Shown: positions 1-8,959, counted from the first letter of the stretch. The stretch is 64,000 nucleotides of DNA from Bryobacterales bacterium (GCA_020847975.1 JADLBD010000211.1:35019-99018), one strand, 5' to 3'. Program-made: numbers and translations. The notes: a model not told the origin generated them from the letters alone.

Positions 1-1
1 G

Positions 2-820
2 TTGGGCGAACCGCGTCAGGGCATGTCGCGGCATGTATTCGTGGGCGGCAATTTTTTCATCCTCGGTATCCTCAACCGGTATCGCAATGAATTGAGCGTG
101 GGAGCCGAGCCTCAGGAACTTACCGCGGCCGTGGAACGCACAGCCGCTTTTCTGCAGTCGCAAACCGCCCGCGTTGCCATCGACCATGCCGAAGTCCGCG
201 ACGGCCGTCTGCTGGCGGACATATCTGTTGAAAACCTCGGCGGACACAAACTGCCCACCGCCTACCCGTCGCGCCGGGTCTGGCTGCATTTCGTAGTTCG
301 CGACCGCAACCACCGGCCTGTCTTCGAGTCGGGGGCGCTGACTCCCCAGGGTTCGATCGCCGGGAACGCAAACGATGCGGACCCTGGACAGTACGAGCCT
401 CACTATACGGAGATCACCGCGAGCGATCAGGTTCAGATTTACGAATCGATCATGGCGGACCAGGCCGGCTCCCTTACTACTGCGCTGCTCTCCGCGGTCC
501 GCTACGTGAAGGATAACCGCCTTCTGCCGCACGGCTTTGAAAAGGGCGATGCCTCCCCGGATATTGCCGTGGTGGGCGGAGCTTCAAGCGATGAGAACTT
601 CAGCGGAGCGGGAGACCGGGTCCGCTATTCGGTGGCCCTCGGCGCCAGTCAGGGTCCGTACATCATCGAGGCCGAACTGTATTTCCAGCCCATCTCCTAC
701 CGCTGGGCCGCCAATCTTCGCAAGTACGATACGGCGGAAACCCGGCGGTTCAACGGTTACTACGACTCGATGTCGTCCACCTCGGCGATCGTGCTGGCAC
801 GCGCGGCTGTCGCCCGATGA
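2..820 (+). CDS. C-terminal part of a probable multihaem cytochrome c-family protein (5' end outside window)
   Basis: Only the last 272 or so residues are visible and the reading frame is open to the window edge, so the true start lies upstream. The segment contains the sequence NLGGHKLPTAYPSRRVWLHF, which I recognise from the C-terminal beta-rich region of exported multihaem cytochromes, where the haem CxxCH motifs lie further N-terminal. No CxxCH is present here, so the haem assignment is inferred. The early HVFVGGN stretch fits the same family. The gene ends 25 bp from the convergent LacI-type gene. It could also be a non-haem protein sharing the C-terminal domain. Confidence 0.55.
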   Translation: MGEPRQGMSRHVFVGGNFFILGILNRYRNELSVGAEPQELTAAVERTAAFLQSQTARVAIDHAEVRDGRLLADISVENLGGHKLPTAYPSRRVWLHFVVRDRNHRPVFESGALTPQGSIAGNANDADPGQYEPHYTEITASDQVQIYESIMADQAGSLTTALLSAVRYVKDNRLLPHGFEKGDASPDIAVVGGASSDENFSGAGDRVRYSVALGASQGPYIIEAELYFQPISYRWAANLRKYDTAETRRFNGYYDSMSSTSAIVLARAAVAR

Positions 821-845
821 CCATTCGGCCCGGAGCGGGAGGGCG

Positions 846-1844
846 TCACTTGCATGCGGGAGCGGGACCGGTGGAGCCACGCAGAACGAGTTCCGGATCG
901 ATGAGGATGTCGCGTGCCGGAGGTTTGGGTGTTGCCTCTTCCGGAACGAGCATGGCAAACACCTGCCGTCCGATGCGTTCGCGGGGAATGTGCACGGTGG
1001 TGAGCGCGGGGTAACAGAACTCGGAGAGCCTGATGTTGTCGAAGCCGGTGACGGAGACGTCCTGGGGAACGCGGAGGCCCAGGTCCCGGAGTTCGCGGAG
1101 CACGCCCACCGCCATGAAGTCATTGACGCAGATGATGGCCGTGGGCTGAAAGCCGGATTGGAGCAAGATGCGCGCCGCCTGGCGGCCGCCTTCGAGGCCA
1201 TCCTCGCCGGTGACAGTGCGCCACTCGGTGTCGAAGCGTTTCACGGTTTCGAGAAACGTGACCTCGCGTTCGCTCATCGGCCCGAGAGCCGAATGATGGC
1301 CAATGAAGGCGAACTTGTGGTGGCCCAGATCATGCAAGTAATCCACAATGCGCTCGATGCCGAGGCGGTAGTTGATGCGAATGTTGTTGATGCCCTGGCA
1401 GGCGGCGCTGACGTCATAGAAGACCGCGGGCGTCTTCGATTCCTTCACTTCATTGAGGAAGGATGAATCCATTTCGGAGACGACGACGGCGAGTCCCGCC
1501 ACACGCCTGCCGATCATCATGCGCAGGCTGGCCAGGAGTTGCTCGGGGCGATAGCCGGTATTGGCGACGACGACTTCGTAGCCGCGTGTGTGGGCCAGCG
1601 CTTCCACGGCGCGATAGATATCGAGGAAGAACGGATTCTCCATGTTGGAGAGGATTATTCCCAGCGTGCGGCTGCGGCCTCCGGCAAGAGTACGGGCAAG
1701 AAGGTTCGGATGGTAGTTGAGTTCCGTAACCACGCGCATCACACGGTTCCGGGTGGCGCTCTTGACCACCGTCTTGTTGTTCATAACGCGGGACACGGTC
1801 GCCGTGGATACTCCCGCCCGCCGAGCTACTTCCTCCAGGCTCAT
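846..1844 (-). CDS. LacI-family transcriptional regulator
   Basis: Sugar-responsive repressor of the LacI/GalR family. The N-terminus (MSLEEVARRAGVSTATVSRV) is the classic LacI helix-turn-helix and the hinge region follows at about residues 45-60 (NYHPNLLARTLAGGRSRTLG). The remainder is a periplasmic-binding-protein-like effector domain (IILSNMENPFFLDI; AIICVNDFMAVGVLREL; VTGFDN). I start at the ATG at 1844 because the family begins right at this HTH; a TTG 24 bp upstream would add eight residues. The length, about 332 residues, is normal. Its target and effector are unknown. No sugar operon lies directly beside it, so it may act at a distance. Confidence 0.9.
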   Translation of the reverse strand: MSLEEVARRAGVSTATVSRVMNNKTVVKSATRNRVMRVVTELNYHPNLLARTLAGGRSRTLGIILSNMENPFFLDIYRAVEALAHTRGYEVVVANTGYRPEQLLASLRMMIGRRVAGLAVVVSEMDSSFLNEVKESKTPAVFYDVSAACQGINNIRINYRLGIERIVDYLHDLGHHKFAFIGHHSALGPMSEREVTFLETVKRFDTEWRTVTGEDGLEGGRQAARILLQSGFQPTAIICVNDFMAVGVLRELRDLGLRVPQDVSVTGFDNIRLSEFCYPALTTVHIPRERIGRQVFAMLVPEEATPKPPARDILIDPELVLRGSTGPAPACK

Positions 1845-2003
1845 CTCGCGAAAACAGCCCCTATACAAAGCATTTGCAGAGAGGCATTATCTCACACGAA
1901 TACAGCGGTTCTGAGAGGAGCGTGCAGGGTTCTGGACAGAGAAGCGTACGCGGCCTGCAAATGGCTTGACGACCTCGCCGCGGTGACGATGGCGCACGGA
2001 GAA

Positions 2004-3107
2004 TCAGCCGCGAAGGATCTCTTCGTAGTAGGCCTCGTACTCGGGAATGACCTTCGTCGTATCGAAACGCGTCTCCGCTTTCCGGCGCGCGGCCTGCGAC
2101 ATGGCGCTGTATTTCTCCTCGTCGCGCAGGACCTCGAGGATACGAGCCGAGTGGGATTCCACGTCGCCAACGGGCTCGAGGAAGCCGTCGACGCCGGGAT
2201 GGATGAGTTCGGGGACGCCGCCGCAGTTGGTGGCCACCGGGATCACCCCACAGGCCATGGCCTCGAGAGCAGCCAGTCCGAAGGCCTCGAGTTCACTTGG
2301 CATGAGCAGGATGCGTGCTTGAGGAAACAGCCGCTCCACATGATCCTGCTTGCCGAGGAAGGTGACGTGCGAGGACATGCCCAGTTCCCGCGCCAGACGT
2401 TCGGCCGGGACACGTTCGGGCCCGTCGCCTGCCATCAGCAGATGGACGGGAATGTCGCGCCGCACGCGGGCCAGTATGCGCACGCAATCGAGAACGCGCT
2501 TTACGGGGCGGAAGTTCGAGACATGCAGCAGCTTCGGCTCTCCGGTGCATGGCGCGGCCGGCGGTTTGTAGAGGCGGCAGTTGACGAAGTTGCGAATCAC
2601 CCGGATGGGGTTCGAGATGCCGAAGACCTCGCGCGTGCGGCCGCGCATGTAGTCGCTGATGGTGGTGATGCCGTCCGACCTCTCCATGGAGAATTTCGTG
2701 ATGGGGAAGTAGGAAGGATCCACGCCGACGAGGGTGATGTCGGTGCCGTGCAGAGTCGTGATGAACGGAAGGCGCCGGCGCGGGGCGAGCATCTGCTGCG
2801 CCAGCAGCGCGGAGATGGAGTGAGGAATCGCGTAATGGACGTGCAGCAGGTCGAGTTCATAGGCATCCGCCACTTCCGCCATGCGGGAGGCGAGCGCCAG
2901 GCAATAGGGCGGGTATTGAAAGAGGGGATACGAGGAGACCTCCACCTCGTGGTAGTGGATATTCTCGGCTCCGGTGTCGAGCCGGATGGGGTTGGCGTAG
3001 GTGATGAAGTGGACATCGTAGCCGCGCGCGGCGAGTTCGAGCCCGAGTTCGGTAGCGACGATGCCGCTGCCGCCATAGGTGGGATAGCAAGTGATTCCGA
3101 TACGCAT
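2004..3107 (-). CDS. bshA: N-acetyl-alpha-D-glucosaminyl L-malate synthase BshA (GT4 glycosyltransferase)
   Basis: First step of bacillithiol synthesis: transfer of GlcNAc from UDP-GlcNAc to L-malate. The N-terminus MRIGITCYPTYGGSGIVATE matches the conserved BshA opening. It is followed by VHYAIPHSISALLA, the HGTDITLVG loop, and the GT4 donor-site region ending in PSELEAFGLAALEAMACG. Length about 367 residues is typical. The ATG at 3107 is chosen because the conserved protein starts exactly there; upstream in-frame codons would encode non-homologous residues. The gene begins 4 bp after the stop of the preceding beta-propeller lipoprotein gene, so the two are probably co-transcribed with the histidine kinase. 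No BshB or BshC gene is recognised nearby. Confidence 0.88.
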   Translation of the reverse strand: MRIGITCYPTYGGSGIVATELGLELAARGYDVHFITYANPIRLDTGAENIHYHEVEVSSYPLFQYPPYCLALASRMAEVADAYELDLLHVHYAIPHSISALLAQQMLAPRRRLPFITTLHGTDITLVGVDPSYFPITKFSMERSDGITTISDYMRGRTREVFGISNPIRVIRNFVNCRLYKPPAAPCTGEPKLLHVSNFRPVKRVLDCVRILARVRRDIPVHLLMAGDGPERVPAERLARELGMSSHVTFLGKQDHVERLFPQARILLMPSELEAFGLAALEAMACGVIPVATNCGGVPELIHPGVDGFLEPVGDVESHSARILEVLRDEEKYSAMSQAARRKAETRFDTTKVIPEYEAYYEEILRG

Positions 3108-3111
3108 GGAT

Positions 3112-4107
3112 TCAGGACCGCCAGCGAAGAAAGCCGTAGCCGATCTGCCCGTTGAGGCGCTCATCCGGGCGGGCCAAATTGCCGCCTCCAAACCAGACTC
3201 GCACGCCCCGCGGCGTCACTTCCACTGTGCCGTCGCAAACCACCTTCTCGTTCCAGGCTTCGCCGCCGCCGAGGACGGGCGAAGCGAGTTTCTCCCACTG
3301 TACCCCGTCCTGCGACCGGGCAAGGCCCATGCGGCGATACTCATTGCGGTCACGGCCGGTGTAGAGCATCCAGTAAGAGCCGTTGGAAAACCAGACCGCC
3401 GGCTCGCCGAGACCGTTCTCATCGAAAGCTCCGGCCTCTCCCAGTTCGAGGAGCGGGTTGGCCCGCAGTTTGGTCCACACAATGCCGCCGGTCGAGCGGG
3501 CGAGGCCAAGCCGCTGGCGGCGGGCGCGGTCCTGGCCCAGGTAGAACAGGTAGAACACGCCTCCGAAGCGGACCACGTAGGGATCGGCCACGCCGCGCTC
3601 GTCCCAGCTTCCGCGCGGGCCGGGATCGAGCACGGCTTGTGGATATTTCGACCAGGCGAGACCGTCCCGGGAGCGGGCCAGCGCGATGCGCGGAAGCTTC
3701 TCCACCTGATACCAGTAGAGGAACTCGTTTCCCACGAAGAGCGCCGAGCCGTTGGCGGCAATGTAGTTCCCTTCCCAGCCTTGCGGCGAGAGCACCTTTC
3801 CTTTCCTGGTCCAGGCGAGGCCGTCAACCGAGGTGGCGAGCCCGGTGTGCCACGTGCCGCCGTCAAAACCGGAATAGAAATTGTAGTAGACTCCCGCGTG
3901 GTTCAATACGGAAGGATTGAGGGCATCCACCGAATCCCATTCGCCGGGAGCGCCGCGCGTCAAAACGGGATCGGAGTGCGGCTCCCATATGAATGAACCC
4001 CGCGCCGGCTTACGATCCACTACCGGCAGATGAAAATCACCGTAGTGCCCGCAGGCGGTGAGCAGGAAAGGCGCCGCGAGCAACTCGCGTCTATTGAGCA
4101 GGCTCAT
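3112..4107 (-). CDS. Lipoprotein with five-bladed beta-propeller, glycoside hydrolase 43/32-like fold
   Basis: Residues 1-19 form a lipoprotein signal with an LLTAC-type lipobox, placing the protein in the cell envelope. The remaining roughly 310 residues contain repeated blades of the kind W..Y....D....G.a.S.DG..W.k (for example LATSVDGLAWTRKG, LARSRDGLAWSKY, LARSTGGIVWTKL, LARSQDGVQWEKL). This is typical of glycoside hydrolase family 43/32-like propellers. Whether it is a glycosidase or only a carbohydrate-binding propeller cannot be told. The start codon overlaps the stop of the upstream histidine kinase (ATGA), and bshA follows 4 bp downstream, so translation is probably coupled. Confidence 0.75.
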   Translation of the reverse strand: MSLLNRRELLAAPFLLTACGHYGDFHLPVVDRKPARGSFIWEPHSDPVLTRGAPGEWDSVDALNPSVLNHAGVYYNFYSGFDGGTWHTGLATSVDGLAWTRKGKVLSPQGWEGNYIAANGSALFVGNEFLYWYQVEKLPRIALARSRDGLAWSKYPQAVLDPGPRGSWDERGVADPYVVRFGGVFYLFYLGQDRARRQRLGLARSTGGIVWTKLRANPLLELGEAGAFDENGLGEPAVWFSNGSYWMLYTGRDRNEYRRMGLARSQDGVQWEKLASPVLGGGEAWNEKVVCDGTVEVTPRGVRVWFGGGNLARPDERLNGQIGYGFLRWRS

Positions 4108-5255
4108 AGCGGCACACGCACACGCAAAGATGCGCCGCGGCCGGGATTCGATTCCACAATCAACTCGCCATTCAGGGTGCGCACGCGCCGTTTGATGCTC
4201 TCCGGCCCCATGCGCATCAATTCCAGTTCCTCGAGGTTGTAGGTGCCCCCGAAGGGGAAGCCGCTCCCGTCATCCTCCACCTGAAGATTCAACTGATTGG
4301 CGCTGCGTTCCGCGGCAAGGGAGACCTTCGAGGCTTTCGAGTGTTTCTGCGCATTGTGCAAGGCCTCGCGAATGATCTGGAGCACCTCGTGAGAGATCTC
4401 CGGTTCGAGGCCGCTCAGCGCGTCGCCGACGTTCCAATTGAGTTGAATCCCGCTGCCTTTTTGAAAATCCTCGGCGATCTGACGGACGCTGGTGGCGGGG
4501 GTGGCTCCGTCGGCCGACATGCGCATGCTGCGCACGAAGGCGCGCATGTCGGTGATCTGTTTGCGGCAGATTTCCTGAAGCTGCGTCAGGTCTGCGACCG
4601 CGGCATCCCGATCGCGAGTGAGGAGCTTCTTGATTACTTCCAACCGCATCTGAAAGCTGATGAAGCTTTGCAGCGGCCCATCATGAAAATCGGCGGCGAT
4701 CCGCTGGCGCTCGAGTTCCCTTGCGTTCTCGGCCTCGGTGCGGAACATCACCGTTTGCCGCGAGGCGACATCGAGATGATGCTCGATCATCCGGCGCTGC
4801 CACCCGTAGAGCACCGACAAAATCCCGGGGAAAACCACCACTGGACCAAGCGATATGACCTGGTCCCGCGCTGCCAGAACGCTTACTATCGCAACCACCG
4901 CCACCACGAGGGTGATCTCCCGCAACTGGTGCAGTAACGTCGCGTGAAGCAGCACAAAAATGTAGAATGCGCCCACCATCCATCCGGCCCGGTCCGGCGG
5001 ATTCACAATGCAGACGAGCAGGATGATGAGATCGATGATGAGGCGAAAGAGACCGGAACTTCCCACCCATCGTTGACGCCATGCGACGGCGCCGAGGGCG
5101 AAGAAGTTGTACATCAGGTAGGCGACGGAGGGTCCGGTAAGGGGGAACCAGTGTGGATACAGTTCCAGCGCCACCAGCGAGGCGGCAATCGCCACGCGCG
5201 CGATGCCGAACGCCAGCCGCCAGGATTCAGGAGTTACAGTCCGCTCTCCAGCCAA
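4104..5255 (-). CDS. NarL/DegS-type sensor histidine kinase, membrane-bound
   Basis: The first 165 residues are hydrophobic with about five or six membrane segments (for example residues 70-86, 93-105 and 113-128). The dimerisation and phosphoacceptor segment of the HisKA_3 type follows, with the phospho-accepting His near residue 191 in RIAADFHDGPLQ. The ATPase domain has EALHNAQKHSKAS (N box) and VEDDGSGF (G1 box). Such kinases normally phosphorylate a NarL-type response regulator, but none is encoded next to it. The start is a TTG at 5255 with no good in-frame ATG before the membrane segments. It heads an operon with a beta-propeller lipoprotein and bshA. Confidence 0.85.
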   Translation of the reverse strand: MAGERTVTPESWRLAFGIARVAIAASLVALELYPHWFPLTGPSVAYLMYNFFALGAVAWRQRWVGSSGLFRLIIDLIILLVCIVNPPDRAGWMVGAFYIFVLLHATLLHQLREITLVVAVVAIVSVLAARDQVISLGPVVVFPGILSVLYGWQRRMIEHHLDVASRQTVMFRTEAENARELERQRIAADFHDGPLQSFISFQMRLEVIKKLLTRDRDAAVADLTQLQEICRKQITDMRAFVRSMRMSADGATPATSVRQIAEDFQKGSGIQLNWNVGDALSGLEPEISHEVLQIIREALHNAQKHSKASKVSLAAERSANQLNLQVEDDGSGFPFGGTYNLEELELMRMGPESIKRRVRTLNGELIVESNPGRGASLRVRVPL

Positions 5256-5412
5256 TTGGAAGCTCGCACAGGGCCCGCCGGGACTCCGGCCCTTGAAGAA
5301 ACTCGCGCATCCACCGGCCGGCGAGGTTCCGTTGTGCGGGCGAGTTCTTCAAAAGGTTCAGTTTACCTTAATCCTTTCCTGAGCCGCACAGGGAATCAGC
5401 CTCTGCCTGCCT

Positions 5413-5946
5413 CTACCTGCGATACAGGTACAACGTATGGCTGCGGCCCTCGCCGTCATCGTCAATTGTTTCGGTCTTCTCCGGTTTCCAACCGGAAAAT
5501 TCGAAGTCATGCGATACGATTCGCGTACCCTTCCTGAGCTGTTTTTCGAGGATGGGCCGGACTTTGTCGTTGGACGTGGGCAGCAGGTAGACGGTAATGA
5601 GATCGGCGGACGAATAGTCCTGAGTCGTGATGTCGCCGTGGATGATCCGGGCCGTTTTCTCCAGGCCGAGACTGCGGATCTTGTCCATGCTTTGCTTCCA
5701 GAGGTCGTTATCCATCTCCACTCCCGTGGCGTTGGCTCCAAACTTCTGGGCAGCCATGATCACGATGCGTCCATCGCCGCTGCCGAGGTCGAACATTTTC
5801 TCGCCCCGCTTCAGTCCTCCGAACTGAAGCATTTTTTGGACGACGAATTCCGGCGTGGGGTAATAGGGCGCCAGTTTCTCAGTCTTCTTTTCCTGAGCCG
5901 GAGCGGCGGCCGCCAGCAAAACCAGTGATGCAACCATTCGCAACAT
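5413..5946 (-). CDS. Exported class I SAM-dependent methyltransferase-like protein
   Basis: A Rossmann methyltransferase core is clear: motif I is FDLGSGDGRIVI, preceded by YYPTPEFVVQKML and followed by an acidic residue in GVEMDND and a HGDITT stretch. The N-terminus MLRMVASLVLLAAAAPAQEK is a good cleavable signal peptide. I start at the ATG at 5946 because an AGGAG ribosome-binding site lies 10 bp before it, whereas the upstream ATG at 5988 has none. Family members usually methylate lysine or small molecules in the cytoplasm. An exported form is odd because SAM is not expected outside, so its activity is uncertain. Confidence 0.75.
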   Translation of the reverse strand: MLRMVASLVLLAAAAPAQEKKTEKLAPYYPTPEFVVQKMLQFGGLKRGEKMFDLGSGDGRIVIMAAQKFGANATGVEMDNDLWKQSMDKIRSLGLEKTARIIHGDITTQDYSSADLITVYLLPTSNDKVRPILEKQLRKGTRIVSHDFEFSGWKPEKTETIDDDGEGRSHTLYLYRR

Positions 5947-5991
5947 CGTAGGTAGTCTCCTCGCCTTTAGATGGAACCGCATCGTCATCCA

Positions 5992-6008
5992 CTAGACGCG
6001 CCGTCTAG
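5992..6008. repeat. Perfect inverted repeat at a gene end
   Basis: Seven-base arms (CTAGACG and CGTCTAG) separated by CGC. The right arm includes the stop codon of the minus-strand BNR-repeat gene. It lies between that gene's end and the methyltransferase start region. It is too short and lacks a T-run, so a terminator role is only possible. Confidence 0.35.
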
Positions 6009-7915
6009 GGCGCAAGGTACACGCGGACGCGGTTACTGGAATTGTCTCCGGCATCGATGTAGAGTTCGGCCGGACCAGCGTTCACGATCTTGGGAAGCTG
6101 GATTTCAATCAGGTAGAAACCAATGTAACCCGGAGCGAGCGTGGCGCGGGTTACCTCGACAGGTTCGCGGTCGACGAAGGCGCGCACGGAGGCCACTACC
6201 TTGGGAGTGTTGTCGACAGGGGCGGCAATGCCGGTTTGCCAGGGAGGATCGACGGCTCCGAGCCCCGTGGCGAGGATCTGGATTCTGGCGCCGGATCTGG
6301 CGGGGGTCATTGCGTCGAGCGCGACGCCGCTATCGGCATCGAGCAGAAGCGGGGAGCCATCGCGGTCAACAAAGATGGCTGGAGAGACCGGCTCGAGCGG
6401 AAGGTCCACCGGTTGAATGAGCCCGTTTCCGGACAATACCAGCGGGAGCGAGGAGCCTTTCGCTTCAAAGGGAACCTGCACCTGGGTCTCGGCATCCGTG
6501 CTGCCGAGAATCGGCACACTCAGATCGCCCGAACTGACGCGTTCCAACCGGCGGCCGAGAATGCTGAGCAGCGTTCCGGGAGCGGCCGGGCGGGAACTGA
6601 AATCGGCGGCGTTGACGACGCTCAATTCACGAAGGCGATGGGGGGCCATGGCGGCGTAGACTCCCTGCCCCTGGAGAAGAACGAAGAGTTGGTTACCGTT
6701 GTCATCCAGCCGGACATCCAGGGCGGCTGCGTCCGGAAGTCCGTCGCTGATCCGCTGCCAGTTGAGAGTGGAGACAAGGTTCGCCAAATCCGCGGTTGCA
6801 TAGAACACACCCCGGGTAGTGGCGGCGTAGATGGCTCCGGACTTGATGTCGGCAACCACACCGGCGGCGTCCCCCTGCAGGTTCGCGGTAATGTCTTCCC
6901 AGAACTGACCGCCGTTCATCGTGTGAACGATGCGGGCCGCGGCCGGGTCCGCGCCCGCGGGAACGGAAAGCCCCGCAACGGCAATGCGCGGGTCCCTCGA
7001 GTTCACCCAAATAGAATTCACCGCGCCCGCGCCGGGGACGTTAAAGGGCAGCCAGGTCTGACCGCGGTCCGGCGAGGCGAAGAGCCGGCCGTCCGCTGAA
7101 CCCGCATAGATCCAATCGCTTACCGAGCGCGCTGTGCGCAGAGGCACCCCAAGCTGCTGCGAGACCTCCTGGCGCAACTGGCGCTCCGCGCGGACTTGGG
7201 TCGGGTTGGCGGCACGCCACGCTCCGCGTTCCCCGGGAGCCCACTCCAATTCCAGGTCCGAACCCGACTGGAGAGGGGCCGACACAACGGCCGGTCTCAT
7301 CCCACTGGGCACGGAGAGCAGCCGGGTGGCGGGAAGGTTCGGCAGGCTCTGGTTCAGGCCATCCCAGGTTGCGCCCCCATCGAGGCTGCGCCAGACACCG
7401 AACTGGCTGCTGACGGTGATTTCGTCGGGGTTGGCGGGAGAAAGCGCCAGATCGGAAAGGCCGTCCCCAAGAATCGACTGGCTGCGGTAGCCAGTGAGAT
7501 TATTCCACGCAAAGCCGCCGTCATCGGAGCGGTAGACAAAGCGGCCCAGCGCGTAGTAACGATTCGGATTGCCGGAGGCCTGTTCGACACGCGCCGAGGG
7601 TTCCGGCCGCGTCGCCGCCCCACGGAGCGTAATACGCACGGGGACGGCTTTGAGCGCGCTGGGCTTCCAGGTTTCAAAATCGCGGGTTTCCCAAATCTGG
7701 CCCGAGGCGGTCTGGGAGAACAGAGTCTGGCCGTCGGGAGAATACCACACATGCCGCACAGGGCCGGTGGCAAGGGCCGGCAGGGAAACATCCATCAGGG
7801 TATTTCCGATACGGCGCCATTCCAGACGGGTGGACGAGCCGGATTGGGCGAGAAGGCCCACGGCGGGGAACAGGGAAAGAAGCCCAATGGCGCCGATTGT
7901 GGCGTTCCGACACAT
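6005..7915 (-). CDS. Secreted BNR/sialidase-fold repeat protein with C-terminal TIGR03437 domain
   Basis: The protein starts with a signal peptide (MCRNATIGAIGLLSLFPAVG). It continues with BNR/Asp-box blades characteristic of sialidase and photosystem-assembly-like propellers: SDDGGFAWNNL, SLDGGATWDGL, SPDRGQTWLPF and TMNGGQFWEDI. The last 210 or so residues match the Solibacter-type TIGR03437 domain (VVNAADFSSRPAAPGTLLSI; ILATGLGAVDP; AFVDREPVEV). The ATG at 7915 is preferred over a GTG at 7954 because AGGGA precedes it at proper spacing and the signal peptide begins there. No sialidase catalytic residues can be assigned, so it is probably a binding or adhesion protein at the cell surface. 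Confidence 0.82.
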   Translation of the reverse strand: MCRNATIGAIGLLSLFPAVGLLAQSGSSTRLEWRRIGNTLMDVSLPALATGPVRHVWYSPDGQTLFSQTASGQIWETRDFETWKPSALKAVPVRITLRGAATRPEPSARVEQASGNPNRYYALGRFVYRSDDGGFAWNNLTGYRSQSILGDGLSDLALSPANPDEITVSSQFGVWRSLDGGATWDGLNQSLPNLPATRLLSVPSGMRPAVVSAPLQSGSDLELEWAPGERGAWRAANPTQVRAERQLRQEVSQQLGVPLRTARSVSDWIYAGSADGRLFASPDRGQTWLPFNVPGAGAVNSIWVNSRDPRIAVAGLSVPAGADPAAARIVHTMNGGQFWEDITANLQGDAAGVVADIKSGAIYAATTRGVFYATADLANLVSTLNWQRISDGLPDAAALDVRLDDNGNQLFVLLQGQGVYAAMAPHRLRELSVVNAADFSSRPAAPGTLLSILGRRLERVSSGDLSVPILGSTDAETQVQVPFEAKGSSLPLVLSGNGLIQPVDLPLEPVSPAIFVDRDGSPLLLDADSGVALDAMTPARSGARIQILATGLGAVDPPWQTGIAAPVDNTPKVVASVRAFVDREPVEVTRATLAPGYIGFYLIEIQLPKIVNAGPAELYIDAGDNSSNRVRVYLAP

Positions 7916-8087
7916 GCCTGTCCCTATTCTATCCTTTCTTCGCGTCCCGTCCACAACGAATCGTGTTGAAAAAGCATGTACTTTTCTCTTTTTTTGTGGT
8001 ATCCCTTAATTTGCTATGCATGTTTAAGGGCAAGGCACCGATGGTAGGAGTTGGAAGGGTGTCTGGCCTGCTAGACTGAGAGAGATC

Positions 8088-8897
8088 ATGCTTCGGACAG
8101 CCATTCGGGGGGTGTTTGCAGGGCTGGTTCTGACGGCCATGGCCGGAGTGTCTCCGGCCCAGATACCCTTCTTTTCCCCTGCCGGGTCCCAAGCGACAGT
8201 GGTCGAGATTACGGGGCAAGTGTCCGTGCTCCGCGATGCCAACTCAGCCTGGGTGTTGAACCAGGGGAGCACGATCCAGCCGCAACAGATGGTCATTACG
8301 GGTCCGGACGGGTACGCCAGGTTTCGCGTTTCCGACGGGAGCACTTTCGAGGTTTATCCCAATTCGAAAGCCGTGTTCCGCGCCAACCCCGGCAACCTGA
8401 AGGACCTGGTGGACATGATCATCGGCCGCATCAGAATCCACATCGAGAAGCTTGGAGGGCAGCCGAATCCGAACGATGTCCACACGCCCACGGCGGTGAT
8501 CTCCGTGCGGGGAACCATCTTCGACGTTGTGGTGGATGAAGATGAAACCACGATGGTGGCAGTCACCGAAGGGTTGGTGGCTGTACGGCACGCTCTGAAA
8601 CCGAGCAAGAACGAGCGGCTTGTCGGCGCGGGCGAAGTGCTGCGCGTCTACAGGAACGAACCCCTCGCCAAGAATCGTGTGGATAAAGGCCTGGTGGCCG
8701 AGCACGTCTTCCGCGGGCTAACCGACGCTCTGATCACCATCATGCGCGGCGGCGGGTTGCACGGCGGCGGCTCCGGCGCTCCTTCCGGCGGCACGCCCGG
8801 CGGCGGGCTTCCCGGCGATACAAAGGGCAATCCTCCACCGCCACCACCTCCTCCTCCGCCGCCTCCACCTGCGGCGCCGCCTCCCGGAAATCAATAA
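8088..8897 (+). CDS. Secreted FecR-domain protein with glycine- and proline-rich tail
   Basis: An N-terminal signal peptide (LRTAIRGVFAGLVLTAMAG) is followed by a FecR beta-sandwich domain at about residues 25-190. Typical features are VVEITGQVSVL, VITGPDGYARFRVSDGS, the IRIHIEKLGG segment and PTAVISVRGTIFDVVVDED. The tail from about residue 220 is Gly-rich and then a run of prolines. Classical FecR proteins are anti-sigma regulators with a membrane anchor, but this protein has neither a sigma-factor neighbour nor a transmembrane segment after the signal. It is more likely an envelope or extracellular protein. Convergent with the frameshifted TonB-dependent receptor; a perfect hairpin lies between them. 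Confidence 0.83.
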   Translation: MLRTAIRGVFAGLVLTAMAGVSPAQIPFFSPAGSQATVVEITGQVSVLRDANSAWVLNQGSTIQPQQMVITGPDGYARFRVSDGSTFEVYPNSKAVFRANPGNLKDLVDMIIGRIRIHIEKLGGQPNPNDVHTPTAVISVRGTIFDVVVDEDETTMVAVTEGLVAVRHALKPSKNERLVGAGEVLRVYRNEPLAKNRVDKGLVAEHVFRGLTDALITIMRGGGLHGGGSGAPSGGTPGGGLPGDTKGNPPPPPPPPPPPPPAAPPPGNQ

Positions 8898-8959
8898 TTG
8901 CCCCCGCGTGTGACACGGGGCTGTATGAGACGGTTCATCCGGCTCTCCGGCAAAACCGT

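Noticed and set aside
1539..3155. A long open frame on the plus strand across the LacI and bshA genes
   Set aside because: It lies opposite two clearly conserved minus-strand genes, contains no recognised domain, and its composition follows the antisense of those genes.
4104..5255. Two-component pair with the response regulator at 39629
   Set aside because: The kinase is of NarL/DegS type, which needs a DNA-binding regulator. The receiver at 39.6 kb has no output domain and lies far away.
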